In this document: piece by piece, positions 34,140 through 43,248 of the stretch
How positions within the stretch are numbered: position 1 is the stretch's first letter
Layout: every line of letters begins with the position of its first letter
NCBI RefSeq assembly: GCF_001421665.1
Contig: NZ_LMKV01000012.1
Span: forward strand, 516,185-580,184
Reading direction: 5' to 3'
DNA: 64,000 nucleotides
Source: Sphingobium sp. Leaf26
GTDB lineage: Bacteria > Pseudomonadota > Alphaproteobacteria > Sphingomonadales > Sphingomonadaceae
Position numbers and translations under genes: made by a program
The notes under the pieces: generated by a model
What the model saw: only the letters and a program-made list of their open reading frames with translations
Database searches by the model: none
What the model was told of the DNA's origin: nothing

Positions 34140-34168
34140 GGAAACGGGGCCGGTCAGGCCCCGTTTTT
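34140..34168 (+). terminator. Rho-independent terminator of pyrG
   Basis: The stem AACGGGGCC / GGCCCCGTT with loop GGTCA is followed by TTTTCGTT. Confidence 0.88.
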
Positions 34169-34217
34169 CGTTGCGGCCTGTTCTTTCGAGGCTGGAGTCA
34201 AGGGTAGATCGCCGCAA

Positions 34218-34316
34218 TTCTGTTCCCCGGCGCAGGCCGGGGTCCAGTCCCACGGTTGCAACTGGACCCCGGCCTTCGCCGGGGAACAGCATGGGCCGGG
34301 GAACAGCATGGGCCGG
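34218..34316. repeat. Intergenic palindromes, family A (paired copies plus partial)
   Basis: CTGTTCCCCGGCG...CCGGGGTCCAG is followed 12 nt later by an inverted partner ACTGGACCCCGGCC...CCGGGGAACAG. Then GCATGGGCCGGGGAACA is partly repeated in tandem (GGGGAACAGCATGGGCCG twice). Such head-to-head pairs resemble REP/BIME units. Confidence 0.85.
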
Positions 34317-34325
34317 CGCGCAGCT

Positions 34326-35438
34326 TCAGTCCTTCGGCGCGTCGAACAGATGCCGATACTGGCGCGGCTGGCAGCGCAGATATTGCGGAGCGGCCTTCAC
34401 CGATGCGCCGAGATGGGCGGCGGCGTGCCATGGCCAGCGCGGATCGTAGAGGATGGTGCGCGCGATCGCGATCAGGTCGGCGTCGCCGGTGCCGATGATC
34501 GCTTCGGCCTGTTCATAATCGGTGATGAGGCCGACGGCGATCACGGGAATCGCGACCGCCTGCTTCACCGCGCGGGCCAACGGCACCTGATAGCTGGGGC
34601 CGACGGGGATATCCTGTTGCGGGTCAAGGCCGCCGCTCGACACATGGATGGCGGCGCAACTGCGCGCCTCCAGCGCTTTGGCGAAGACGATCGTCTGCTC
34701 GATATCCCAGCCGCCTTCCACCCAGTCGGTGCCCGACACGCGCATCGTCACCGGCTTGTGCGCGGGGAAGGCCGCGCGCACCGCGTCGAAAATCTCCAGC
34801 GGCAGGCGCATACGGTTTTCCAGCGACCCGCCATAATCGTCATCGCGCCGGTTGGAGAGGGGCGAGAGGAACTGGTGCAGCAAATAGCCATGCGCGCCAT
34901 GCAACTGGATGGCGTCGATGCCCAGATTGTCGGCGCGTCGGGCGGCCGCGACGAAAGCATCACGCAGTCGGTCGATGCCGGCCTTGTCCAGCGCCGTCGG
35001 TGCGTGGGTGCCGGGGGTGAAGGGCAGGGCGGACGGCGCCACCGTCTGCCAGCCATTTTCGGCGTCGGGGGCGATCTGCGCGCCGCCTTTCCATGGAACA
35101 TGGGTCGACGCCTTGCGCCCGGCATGGCCGAGCTGGATCGCGATCGGCATGTCGCTATGGGCGCGCACGCCGTCCAGCACCCGCTTCATCGCGGCCTCAG
35201 TGCGATCGTCCCACAGGCCGACATCGGCATGGGAAATGCGCCCTTCCGGCAGGACGGCGCTGGCCTCGATCGTCAGCAGAGCCGCGCCCGACAGGGCAAG
35301 CTGGCCCAGATGGATGAGGTGCCAGTCGGTCATTTCGCCATCGACGGCCGAATATTGGCACATGGGCGCAATGACGATGCGATTGTCGAGTTGCAGGTCG
35401 CCGACGGGGAAAGGTTCGAACAGCTTGGGTCCGCTCAT
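34326..35438 (-). CDS. NADH:flavin oxidoreductase, old yellow enzyme family (YqjM-like)
   Basis: A 370-aa FMN-dependent ene-reductase-type TIM barrel. Landmarks are IVIAPMCQYSAVDG with Cys27 (the YqjM-class cysteine), the catalytic His pair His180/His183 in QLHGAHGYLLHQFLSP, NRRDDDYGGSLENRMR, and the phosphate-binding IPVIAVGLI and DLIAIARTIL. The YqjM-class enzymes reduce alpha,beta-unsaturated carbonyls with NAD(P)H and are often linked to oxidative stress. The physiological substrate is unknown. It is flanked by family A repeats and has no operon partner. Confidence 0.92.
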   Translation of the reverse strand: MSGPKLFEPFPVGDLQLDNRIVIAPMCQYSAVDGEMTDWHLIHLGQLALSGAALLTIEASAVLPEGRISHADVGLWDDRTEAAMKRVLDGVRAHSDMPIAIQLGHAGRKASTHVPWKGGAQIAPDAENGWQTVAPSALPFTPGTHAPTALDKAGIDRLRDAFVAAARRADNLGIDAIQLHGAHGYLLHQFLSPLSNRRDDDYGGSLENRMRLPLEIFDAVRAAFPAHKPVTMRVSGTDWVEGGWDIEQTIVFAKALEARSCAAIHVSSGGLDPQQDIPVGPSYQVPLARAVKQAVAIPVIAVGLITDYEQAEAIIGTGDADLIAIARTILYDPRWPWHAAAHLGASVKAAPQYLRCQPRQYRHLFDAPKD

Positions 35439-35467
35439 GATATCTCCGGCTTTTTATGGAGACGAAA

Positions 35468-35520
35468 GCCGGGGACCAGTTTCGCGCGTCGAACTGGACC
35501 CCGGCCTTCGCCGGGGAACG
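35468..35520. repeat. Intergenic palindrome, family A
   Basis: A degraded unit (GCCGGGGACCAGTTTCG) is followed by CTGGACCCCGGCC / GCCGGGGAACG, just upstream of the flavin oxidoreductase gene. Confidence 0.75.
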
Positions 35521-35567
35521 GGAAGCACTCTATATAGGGCGCCGTCCGTCCCCTGAAAGGCGCCAGA

Positions 35568-36701
35568 TCAGCCCGCCGGGGTCAGTTTCAGCATCCGGCC
35601 CTGCGATCCCTGGCCGCCATCTTCCAGCAGCCACAGCGCGCCGTCCGGGCCTTGCTCCACTTCGCGGATGCGGGCGCCCATGTCCCACTGGTCGGCCTTT
35701 TCCGCCTGCTCGCCGTTCAGCTTCACGCGGACGAGGCTCTGGCTGGACAGGCCGCCGATGAACAGCGAGTTTTTCCACTGGGGGAAGAGGTCGCCCGAAT
35801 AATAGAGCAGGCCACCGGGTGAAATGACCGGGTTCCACCAGACTTTGGGTGCCTCGAAGCCGTCGCCGGGGGCATGGTCGGGGATCGGCTTGCCGTCATA
35901 ATGATCGCCGTTCGACACCTTGGGATAGCCGTAGTCGAGGCCGGGCTTGATGAGGTTGACCTCATCGCCGCCCTTCGGTCCCATTTCCTGCTCCCAAAGG
36001 CGGCCGTCCTTGTCGAAGGCTAGCCCAAGCAGGTTACGATGGCCGTAGGACCAGATGGCGGGGTTGAAACCCTTGGCCGCGAGCGGATTGCCTGCGGCCG
36101 GCGTACCGTCGAGGTTGAGGCGCAGCACCTTGCCCAGCGTCGACTTGGGGTCTTGCGCGGGGTCGAACTTCTGCCGTTCGCCATTGGTGAAGAAAAGATA
36201 TTTTCCATCGGGCGAGAAGGCGATTCGGCCGGAATAATGGCCGTTGCCTGCCACATAGGGGCTGGCGCGGAAGAGGACGGTCACTCCCGCCAATACGGTT
36301 TTACCTGCGCGGTCACGAGTAAGCCCGCCCTTGGCCAGCGCCACGCCCTTCACCCCGTCGCGCTCTTCGGAGAAGCTGAAATAGACGGCCTTGTCCTTGG
36401 CGAAGGTTGGCGAGGGCGCCACGTCCATCAATGCGCCCTGGCCCGCGCTGTCGACGGCCGGGATGCCCGCGACGGGGATTTTGGTGCCGTTCTTGGGATC
36501 GAACAGGATCATCTCGCCCTTCTTCTCCGTCACCAGGGCGCGGCCGTCGGGCAGGAAGGTCATCGCCCAGGGCGAATCGAAATCGGCGATGACGGAGGTC
36601 TTGAACGGTTTGTCGCCGGCTGTGGTAGTCTGGCTGTTGGCGCCTTCGCCGGAGCAGGCGATCAGGAGGAGGGGCAGGGCGGCGAGCGTCAAATGGCGCA
36701 T
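35568..36701 (-). CDS. PQQ-dependent aldose sugar dehydrogenase-like lipoprotein
   Basis: A 377-aa six-bladed beta-propeller of the soluble glucose/aldose dehydrogenase family (GSDH, PF07995). The N-terminus is a lipoprotein signal: MRHLTLAALPLLLIACSGEG, with Cys16 in the lipobox. Family blocks include LDSPWAMTF-like DFDSPWAMTFLPDG, NGHYSGRIAFSPDGKYLFF, LRLNLDGTPAAGNP, SYGHRNLLGLAFD, EMGPKGGDEVNLIKPGLDYG and PDGALWLLEDG. It would oxidise sugars in the periplasm if PQQ or another quinone is available. The frame extends upstream but overlaps the divergent rimP gene. ATG 36701 begins the signal peptide. Confidence 0.9.
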   Translation of the reverse strand: MRHLTLAALPLLLIACSGEGANSQTTTAGDKPFKTSVIADFDSPWAMTFLPDGRALVTEKKGEMILFDPKNGTKIPVAGIPAVDSAGQGALMDVAPSPTFAKDKAVYFSFSEERDGVKGVALAKGGLTRDRAGKTVLAGVTVLFRASPYVAGNGHYSGRIAFSPDGKYLFFTNGERQKFDPAQDPKSTLGKVLRLNLDGTPAAGNPLAAKGFNPAIWSYGHRNLLGLAFDKDGRLWEQEMGPKGGDEVNLIKPGLDYGYPKVSNGDHYDGKPIPDHAPGDGFEAPKVWWNPVISPGGLLYYSGDLFPQWKNSLFIGGLSSQSLVRVKLNGEQAEKADQWDMGARIREVEQGPDGALWLLEDGGQGSQGRMLKLTPAG

Positions 36702-36905
36702 ATTCGTCTCCGTGAAGGGGCTGGGGGCGCAGGGTGATGCGCAGGAAATGATCGGGCACGAATAATGTTGCAGATTTCCCGCACCATGCCTATATCGCTC
36801 TTGCTTCCTTACATCGTCAAACATGTCAGGGTCGCGGGCAGGACGCTCGCGGCTACGGAATGTTGCATGGGCGGGAAGCGCGCATATTTTATTTTCGGAG
36901 ACTGC

Positions 36906-37430
36906 ATGGCGGACATCGCCGAACTGACCGCGCTGATCGAACCTGAGGTGAAGGCCTTGGGCTTCGACCTTGTGCGCATCAAGCTTTTCGGGTCGGGCGA
37001 CGAACATACGCTCCAGATCATGGCCGAAAATCCCAGGACCAAGCAACTCGTGATCGAGGATTGCGCGGCCATCTCGCGCCGCATTTCGGACGTGATGGAT
37101 GAGCATGACCCGATCGAGGAAGCCTATCGTCTGGAAGTGAGTTCGCCCGGTATCGACCGGCCGCTGACCCGCCTGTCCGACTTCATGGAGTGGGCCGGGC
37201 ATGAGGCGAAGATCAGCGCCGCCGAGCTGGTCGAGGGACGCAAGAGTTTCCGTGGTATCCTGAATGGCGTTGAGGGCGAGGATATCCTCTTCACCGACGG
37301 CAAGGCCGGCGATGTCGCCATTCCGTTTTCGCTTGTCAGCGACGCCAAGCTGGTGCTGACCGACAAGCTGATTTCTGCTAGCATGCCGCTCTCTTCCGAT
37401 GGGGCGGATGAATTTGAAACCGAAGAATAA
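36906..37430 (+). CDS. rimP: Ribosome maturation factor RimP
   Basis: A 174-aa protein needed for maturation of the 30S subunit. It starts MADIAELTALIEPEVKALGF, and carries IEDCAAISRRISDVMDEHD, the EVSSPGIDRPL signature, and GRKSFRGILNGV. The Sm-like C-terminal domain is present. The ATG at 36906 begins the homology; upstream in-frame ATGs do not. It is the first gene of the rimP-nusA-ylxR-infB-rbfA operon and is divergent from the sugar dehydrogenase gene, with about 200 nt between. Confidence 0.95.
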   Translation: MADIAELTALIEPEVKALGFDLVRIKLFGSGDEHTLQIMAENPRTKQLVIEDCAAISRRISDVMDEHDPIEEAYRLEVSSPGIDRPLTRLSDFMEWAGHEAKISAAELVEGRKSFRGILNGVEGEDILFTDGKAGDVAIPFSLVSDAKLVLTDKLISASMPLSSDGADEFETEE

Positions 37431-37443
37431 GGGTTCATAAGTC

Positions 37444-39015
37444 ATGGCCAACGCCATTTCCGCCAATCGGGCCGAACTGATCGCCATCGCCAATTCGGTG
37501 GCCAGCGAAAAGATGATCGACAAGGCCATCGTCATCGAGGCGATGGAAGATGCGATCCAGCGCGCCGCGCGCGCCCGTTATGGCGCCGAAAACGATATTC
37601 GTGCGAAGCTGGACCCCGAAAGCGGCGACCTGCGCTTGTGGCGCGTCGTGGAAGTGGTCGAGCTGGTTGAAGATTATTTCAAGCAGGTGGACCTCAAGCA
37701 GGGTCAGAAGCTGAAGAAGGACGCCGTGATCGGCGACTTCATCGTAGACCCGCTGCCCGCCATCGATCTGGGCCGCATCGACGCCCAGTCGGCCAAGCAG
37801 GTGATCTTCCAGAAGGTCCGCGACGCCGAGCGCGAGCGTCAGCATGAAGAATATAAGGATCGCGTGGGTGAGATCATCACCGGCGTCGTCAAGTCGGTCG
37901 AGTTCGGCCATGTGGTCGTGAACCTGGGCCGCGCCGAAGGCGTGATCCGCCGCGACCAGCAGATCCCGCGCGAAGTCGTTCGCGTCGGCGATCGCATCCG
38001 TTCGGTCGTGCTGAACGTGCGCCGCGAAAATCGCGGACCGCAGATTTTCCTCAGCCGCGCGCATCCTGAATTCATGAAGAAGCTGTTCGCGCAGGAAGTC
38101 CCCGAAATCTACGACGGCGTCATCACCATCATGGCCGCCGCCCGCGATCCGGGTTCGCGCGCCAAGATCGGCGTCATCAGCCGCGACGGCAGCATCGATC
38201 CGGTCGGCGCCTGCGTCGGCATGAAGGGCAGCCGCGTACAGGCCGTCGTGCAGGAAATGCAGGGCGAGAAGATCGACATCATCCCCTGGTCGGAAGATAC
38301 CGCGACCTTCGTGGTCAATGCGTTGCAGCCCGCGCAGGTCGCCCGCGTCGTCATCGATGAAGAAGAAGAGCGTATCGAAGTCGTCGTGCCCGACGATCAG
38401 CTTTCGCTCGCCATCGGCCGTCGTGGCCAGAATGTCCGCCTCGCCAGCCAGCTTACCGGCAAGGCGATCGACATCATGACCGAGGCCGACGCCAGCGAAA
38501 AGCGCCAGAAGGAATTCGTCACCCGCTCCGAATTGTTCCAGAACGAACTGGACGTGGACGAGACGCTGTCGCAGCTGCTGGTCGCCGAAGGTTTCGGCGA
38601 GCTGGAGGAAGTCGCCTATGTCGAGATCGACGAACTGGCCGCGATCGAAGGCTTCGACGACGAACTGGCCGGCGAGTTGCAGAATCGGGCGCTCGAAGCG
38701 CTGGAGCGTCGCGAACAGGCCGCCCGTGAGGAACGCACCAACCTGGGCGTCGAGGACGCTCTGGCCGACATCCCGCACCTGACCGAAACGATGCTGGTCA
38801 CGCTGGGCAAGGCGGGCATCAAGACGCTGGACGACCTCGCCGACCTGGCCACCGACGAACTGGTGCAGAAGAAGCGAGTCGATCAGCGCCGCCGCAAGAC
38901 GGACAGCAACAGCGACGACAAGGGTGGCATCCTGGCGGCCTATGGCCTGTCGGATGAGCAGGGCAATGAGATCATCATGGCCGCGCGCGCCCACTGGTTC
39001 GAAGAGGAAGCGTAA
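37444..39015 (+). CDS. nusA: Transcription termination/antitermination factor NusA
   Basis: A 523-aa RNA polymerase-associated factor controlling pausing, termination and antitermination. Domains in order: the N-terminal RNAP-binding domain (1-125; starts MANAISANRAELIAIANSVA), the S1 domain (about 135-200; GEIITGVVKSVEFGHVVVNL), two KH domains (about 205-345; KIGVISRDGSIDPVGACVG and LAIGRRGQNVRLASQLTG), and acidic C-terminal helix-hairpin repeats (LVAEGFGELEEVAYVEIDEL). It starts 13 nt after rimP. Confidence 0.97.
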   Translation: MANAISANRAELIAIANSVASEKMIDKAIVIEAMEDAIQRAARARYGAENDIRAKLDPESGDLRLWRVVEVVELVEDYFKQVDLKQGQKLKKDAVIGDFIVDPLPAIDLGRIDAQSAKQVIFQKVRDAERERQHEEYKDRVGEIITGVVKSVEFGHVVVNLGRAEGVIRRDQQIPREVVRVGDRIRSVVLNVRRENRGPQIFLSRAHPEFMKKLFAQEVPEIYDGVITIMAAARDPGSRAKIGVISRDGSIDPVGACVGMKGSRVQAVVQEMQGEKIDIIPWSEDTATFVVNALQPAQVARVVIDEEEERIEVVVPDDQLSLAIGRRGQNVRLASQLTGKAIDIMTEADASEKRQKEFVTRSELFQNELDVDETLSQLLVAEGFGELEEVAYVEIDELAAIEGFDDELAGELQNRALEALERREQAAREERTNLGVEDALADIPHLTETMLVTLGKAGIKTLDDLADLATDELVQKKRVDQRRRKTDSNSDDKGGILAAYGLSDEQGNEIIMAARAHWFEEEA

Positions 39016-39267
39016 GTCTCCATGGCTTTTGTCGACATCCGCACGGCTGGCAACGCGATCATCGCCGACGCCACCTGGTCGCCCAGTGGGCGGCCGGGAC
39101 AGCGGGCGGCTGTTTTTCTTGCATCGCTAACAAGGCCTGCGACTCTAACAAGGCCTGTGACTCTAACAAGGGAGGACGCCAATGTTGCGGACACTCCCCG
39201 ATGAGAGAATAGCGCCCCCGAACAGCGTTGGACTTGCCCTTTCATCCGTTTTGGCGGAGGGGCGCGC
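39016..39267. other. Intergenic stretch between nusA and ylxR with 18-bp direct repeats
   Basis: CTAACAAGGCCTGCGACT (39127-39144) is followed by the same unit with one change (39145-39162) and a partial third copy (39163-39172). A 60-codon open frame starts at 39022 and the 18-bp repeat appears in it as LTRPAT-LTRPVT-LTRED. It has no convincing ribosome site or homology, so it is not called as a gene. The operon seems to continue through the gap. Confidence 0.6.
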
Positions 39268-39930
39268 ATGACCGAACGCAAATGCATATTGAGCGGCGAT
39301 CGCGCCGACCCTGAAACGCTGATCCGTCTGGCGATCGGCCCGGAGGGTCAGGTGCTGCCCGACATCCGCGCCAAGGCGCCGGGGCGGGGTGCCTGGGTCG
39401 GCGTGTCGCGCGCCGAACTGGAAGTTGCGCTGGCCAAGGGCAAGCTGAAAGCCGCGCTCGCCCGATCCTTCAAGGATGGGACGCTGGATATTCCGGCCGA
39501 TCTGCCCGCCCTGATCGAATCGGGGCTGCGCAAGGCGCTGCTCGACCGGCTGGGGCTGGAAGCCAAGGCGTCCATGCTCCTGACCGGCTCTGAAAAGATC
39601 GACGTCGCTTGCCGAAAGGGGCAGGTGCAGTTGCTGCTGCACGCCGCCGATGCGGCGGCGGACGGCAATCGCAAACTGGACCAGGCGCTGCGCGTCGGAC
39701 AGGAAGCGGAAGGCACGGATTTGGCAGGCATCACCTTGCCTGTGGACCGCGATGCCCTATCTATGGCAATGGGGCGCGACAATGTCGTCCATATCGCGGT
39801 GACCGACTCGCGGGCAGCTTCGCGCCTGCGCGCGGCCATAGGCCGCTTGGAAAGCTATCTGGGTTGCGCTAACGGGGCGTCCGTGCATGGGGAGACTGTC
39901 TCCGCTGATGCACCGGCCGTTCCTGATTAG
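39268..39930 (+). CDS. YlxR (DUF448) RNA-binding protein fused to an L7Ae-like domain
   Basis: A 220-aa protein. Residues 1-80 are DUF448/YlxR: TERKCILSGDRADPETLIR and the GRGAWVGVSRAELE loop. Residues about 90-195 are an L7Ae/L30e-type RNA-binding fold: GLRKALLDRLGLEAKASMLL and GRDNVVHIAVTDSRAASRLR. The two-domain form is frequent in alphaproteobacteria; in Bacillus ylxR and ylxQ are separate genes. It is thought to bind RNA or modulate ribosome/RNase P functions, but the role is not settled. GGAGG precedes the ATG. infB lies 83 nt downstream. Confidence 0.88.
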   Translation: MTERKCILSGDRADPETLIRLAIGPEGQVLPDIRAKAPGRGAWVGVSRAELEVALAKGKLKAALARSFKDGTLDIPADLPALIESGLRKALLDRLGLEAKASMLLTGSEKIDVACRKGQVQLLLHAADAAADGNRKLDQALRVGQEAEGTDLAGITLPVDRDALSMAMGRDNVVHIAVTDSRAASRLRAAIGRLESYLGCANGASVHGETVSADAPAVPD

Positions 39931-40013
39931 ATTTTGCCGACAGGTATTGAAGTTGAAAAGGCGTCGGCGGGCCTATCCGGCCGAAGCGGAAGTGAAGGGT
40001 TAAGTTCGATCGT

Positions 40014-42626
40014 ATGAGTGACAGCAAGGAAGACAAGCCGGTTCTGGGTCGCAAGCCGCTGGGCATCAAGCGGACCGTGGAATCCGGCCAGGTGCAGCAG
40101 CAGTTCAGCCATGGCCGCAAGAATACGGTCGTGGTCGAGGTGAAGCGGCGCCGCGTCCTGGGCAAGCCCGGCGAGACGACCGGTGGCGCGCCTGCGGCTG
40201 CACCCCAGGCCGAAGCCGCCCCGGCGCCCGTCGCGCCCGCTCCGCGTCCCGCCGCGCCTGCGCCGCAACAGACTCGCGCGCCCCAGCCCGCGCCGGTGCG
40301 TCAGGCGCCGCCGCAGAGCCTGATGTCGCGTCAGGAATTGCAGGCCAAGCTGCTGCGTGAGGCCGAAGAGGCCCGCATGACTGCGCAGGAAGATGCGCGC
40401 CGTCGTGAGGATGCCGCGCGCATCGCCGCCAGCGAGGAAGAAAAGCGCCGCGCCGAGGAAAATCGCCAGGCTGCCGAAGCGGCCGAAGTCGCGGCGGCTG
40501 CGCCCGCGCCGGTCGAAGAGCCTGCGCCGCAGCCTGTCGCCGAAGCGCCTGCCGCGCCTGCGGCTGAGCCGACGCCTGCCGCAGCACCCGCTGCCGCACC
40601 GGCCAATGCGCCTGAACGCCCTGCCGGCACGACCGCCGCCGTGCCGCCGCCGCGTCGCTTCACCCCGGTCACGCCGGCCAAGCGCCCCGAGCCGGCCAAG
40701 CCCGAGCGCGCCAAGAAGGGCGATGACAATCGTCGCCAGTCCGGCAAGCTGACCGTCACCAAGGCTCTGGCCGATGATGACAGCGCCCGCGCCCGCAGCC
40801 TCGCCGCGCTCAAGCGTGCGCGTGAGAAGGAGCGTCGCGCCCATTATGCCGGCGGTGCGCAGCCGCGTGACAAGCAGGTCCGCGACGTCGTGGTGCCTGA
40901 AGTCATCACCGTGCAGGAACTGGCCAACCGTATGGCCGAAAAGGGCGCGGACCTGGTCAAGTCGCTGTTCAAGATGGGGCAGGCGGTCACGCTGAACCAG
41001 CCGATCGATCAGGATACCGCCGAACTGCTGGTCGAAGAATTCGGCCACCGTATCCAGCGCGTGTCCGACGCCGACGTCGAAATCGGTATCGAAGGCGATG
41101 TCGATGCGGTCGAAACGCTGAAGCCTCGTGCGCCTGTCGTCACGATCATGGGCCATGTCGATCATGGCAAGACCTCGCTGCTCGATGCGCTGCGCGGGAC
41201 CGACGTGGTTGCTGGCGAAAGCGGCGGCATCACCCAGCATATCGGCGCCTATCAGGTGACGACCAAGAAGGGCGATGTCATCACCTTCCTCGACACGCCG
41301 GGCCATGAAGCCTTCTCCGAAATGCGTGCCCGTGGCGCCAACGTCACCGACATCGTCATCCTGGTGGTGGCGGCCGACGACGGCCTGATGCCGCAGACGA
41401 TCGAGGCCATCAACCATACCAAGGCGGCCGGCGTGCCGATGATCGTCGCGATCAACAAGTGTGACAAGCCCGACGCGAACCCGCAGAAGGTGCGTGAGCG
41501 CCTGCTGAGCGAGGAAATCGTTGTCGAGGATATGGGCGGCGACGTTCAGGACGTGGAGGTTTCGGCGCTCAAGAAGACCGGCCTTGACGAACTGATCGAG
41601 AAGATTCTGCTTCAGGCCGAAGTCATGGAACTGACTGCCAACCCCGATCGCGCCGCCGAAGGCAATGTGATCGAAGCGCAACTCGACAAGGGCCGTGGCG
41701 CCGTCGCCACCGTTCTGGTGCGCAAGGGTACGCTCAAGATCGGCGACACCTTCGTCATCGGCGCTGAAAGCGGCAAGGTCCGCGCGCTGGTCAATGACAA
41801 GGGGCAGCAGGTGAAGGTCGCAGGCCCCTCGACCCCGGTCGAGGTGCTGGGCCTGTCCGGCGTTCCCAAGGCGGGCGACCAGCTTACCGTCGTGGAAAAC
41901 GAAGCCCGCGCCCGCGAAGTCGCCGCCTATCGTCAGGAACAGATGACGCTCAAGCGGACGGCGTCGGTACCGACCAATTTCGAGAGCATGTTCTCGGCGC
42001 TCAACACGACGATGATCGAATATCCGGTCGTCATCCGTGGCGACGTGCAGGGGTCTGTCGAAGCGATCGTCACCGCGCTCAACCGTATCTCGACCGACGA
42101 GATCAAGGTGCGTATCCTCAGCTCCGGCGTCGGTGCGATCACGGAAAGCGACGTGACGCTGGCTGCGGCCAGCCGCGCGCCGCTGATCGGCTTCAACGTT
42201 CGTCCCAATGCCAAGGCGCGTCCTCTGGCCACCCGCGAGAAAATCTCGCTGCGCTATTATGACGTGATCTACGACCTTCTTGAAGAAGTCCGCGGCGAAA
42301 TGGCGGGCCAACTGGCGCCCGAACGCATCGAAACGATCGTGGGTCGGGCCGAAGTTCTTCAGGTGTTCCCGGCGGGCAAGAAGGACAAGGCGGCTGGCCT
42401 GCTCGTGCTGGACGGTATCATCCGCAAGGGGCTCAATGCGCGCCTCACCCGGTCCGATGTCATCGTGTCCAAGACGGTCATTCACTCGCTGCGTCGTTTC
42501 AAGGACGATGTATCCGAAGTGCGCGCCGGCATGGAGTGCGGTGCGGTGTTGCAGGACACGAACGACATCAAGGCTGGCGATACGCTGGAACTGTTCGAGG
42601 TCGAAGAGCGCCAGCGCACGCTGTAA
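40014..42626 (+). CDS. infB: Translation initiation factor IF-2
   Basis: An 870-aa GTPase that brings fMet-tRNA to the 30S subunit. The N-terminal IF2_N segment ([19 protein letters not shown]) is followed by a long Ala/Pro/Arg/Glu-rich region (about 50-290), another IF-2 N-domain ([17 protein letters not shown]), and the GTPase core. P-loop GHVDHGKTS is at about 380-388; then [20 protein letters not shown] and NKCDKP. The C-terminal domains II-IV are complete. The terminal sequence is followed by a long palindromic element rather than directly by rbfA. Confidence 0.97.
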   Translation: MSDSKEDKPVLGRKPLGIKRTVESGQVQQQFSHGRKNTVVVEVKRRRVLGKPGETTGGAPAAAPQAEAAPAPVAPAPRPAAPAPQQTRAPQPAPVRQAPPQSLMSRQELQAKLLREAEEARMTAQEDARRREDAARIAASEEEKRRAEENRQAAEAAEVAAAAPAPVEEPAPQPVAEAPAAPAAEPTPAAAPAAAPANAPERPAGTTAAVPPPRRFTPVTPAKRPEPAKPERAKKGDDNRRQSGKLTVTKALADDDSARARSLAALKRAREKERRAHYAGGAQPRDKQVRDVVVPEVITVQELANRMAEKGADLVKSLFKMGQAVTLNQPIDQDTAELLVEEFGHRIQRVSDADVEIGIEGDVDAVETLKPRAPVVTIMGHVDHGKTSLLDALRGTDVVAGESGGITQHIGAYQVTTKKGDVITFLDTPGHEAFSEMRARGANVTDIVILVVAADDGLMPQTIEAINHTKAAGVPMIVAINKCDKPDANPQKVRERLLSEEIVVEDMGGDVQDVEVSALKKTGLDELIEKILLQAEVMELTANPDRAAEGNVIEAQLDKGRGAVATVLVRKGTLKIGDTFVIGAESGKVRALVNDKGQQVKVAGPSTPVEVLGLSGVPKAGDQLTVVENEARAREVAAYRQEQMTLKRTASVPTNFESMFSALNTTMIEYPVVIRGDVQGSVEAIVTALNRISTDEIKVRILSSGVGAITESDVTLAAASRAPLIGFNVRPNAKARPLATREKISLRYYDVIYDLLEEVRGEMAGQLAPERIETIVGRAEVLQVFPAGKKDKAAGLLVLDGIIRKGLNARLTRSDVIVSKTVIHSLRRFKDDVSEVRAGMECGAVLQDTNDIKAGDTLELFEVEERQRTL

Positions 42627-42639
42627 CGCAAAGAGAAAG

Positions 42640-42803
42640 CCCCTCCCTTCCAAGGGAGGGCGATCAGGATAAACAGCATGGGATGCTTTTTACCCTGATC
42701 GGGGTGGGTGCGAGCGAAGCAAGCTTCAACCTGTCCCGATAGGTTGCTGGCGATTGCGGACGCAATCGCACCCACCCCCGACCCCTCCCTGGAAGGGAGG
42801 GGG
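42640..42803. repeat. Long palindromic intergenic element, family E, between infB and rbfA
   Basis: The outer arms CCCCTCCCTTCCAAGGGAGG and CCCCTCCCTGGAAGGGAGGG enclose inner arms GGGGTGGGTGCGAGC and TCGCACCCACCCCC, with ATCAGGATAAACAGCATG and AGGTTGCTGGCGATTGCGG inside. The whole 160-nt unit can fold into a long hairpin, and it interrupts an otherwise compact operon. Confidence 0.85.
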
Positions 42804-42815
42804 GAGATTTAGGCT

Positions 42816-43217
42816 ATGGCTCAACAACAATCCGAAGGCCCATCCGTCCGCCTGCTGCGCGTGGGCGAGCAGGTGCGCCATGTCCTGTCCGACATTCTCC
42901 AGCGCGGCGACGTGCATGACGATGTGCTGGACAAGCATGTGGTCAGCGTCACCGAAGTGCGCATGTCGCCGGACCTGCGCCACGCGACCGTCTTCATCAA
43001 GTCGCTGCTGGGGCAGGATGAGGAAGCGGTGCTCAAGGCATTGCGCACCAATACCGCCTATCTCCAGCGCGAGGTGGCGCATCGTATCGCGCTCAAATAT
43101 GCGGCGAAGCTGAAATTTCTGGCCGACGAAAGCTTCGACGAGGGCAGTCATATCGACAAGCTGCTGCGCGATCCCAAGGTCGCGCAGGATCTGGTGAAGG
43201 ATGAGGGCGAGGATTGA
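42816..43217 (+). CDS. rbfA: 30S ribosome-binding factor A
   Basis: A 133-aa KH-like factor for late 30S maturation and cold adaptation. It carries [58 protein letters not shown] and [11 protein letters not shown], the usual RbfA landmarks. In many alphaproteobacteria truB, rpsO and pnp follow directly. Here an accessory block of ~3.2 kb comes first. Confidence 0.95.
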   Translation: MAQQQSEGPSVRLLRVGEQVRHVLSDILQRGDVHDDVLDKHVVSVTEVRMSPDLRHATVFIKSLLGQDEEAVLKALRTNTAYLQREVAHRIALKYAAKLKFLADESFDEGSHIDKLLRDPKVAQDLVKDEGED

Positions 43218-43248
43218 CGCATATGACGGTAAGACGCATCCTGCCGTC

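Noticed and set aside
36702..37535. N-terminal extension of the sugar dehydrogenase gene over rimP
   Set aside because: It would be antisense to rimP; the lipoprotein signal at 36701 marks the true start.
39927..42653. A 908-codon open frame on the minus strand over infB
   Set aside because: Mirror of the infB frame in GC-rich DNA; composition dominated by Arg, Asp and His, no family match, no ribosome-binding site.
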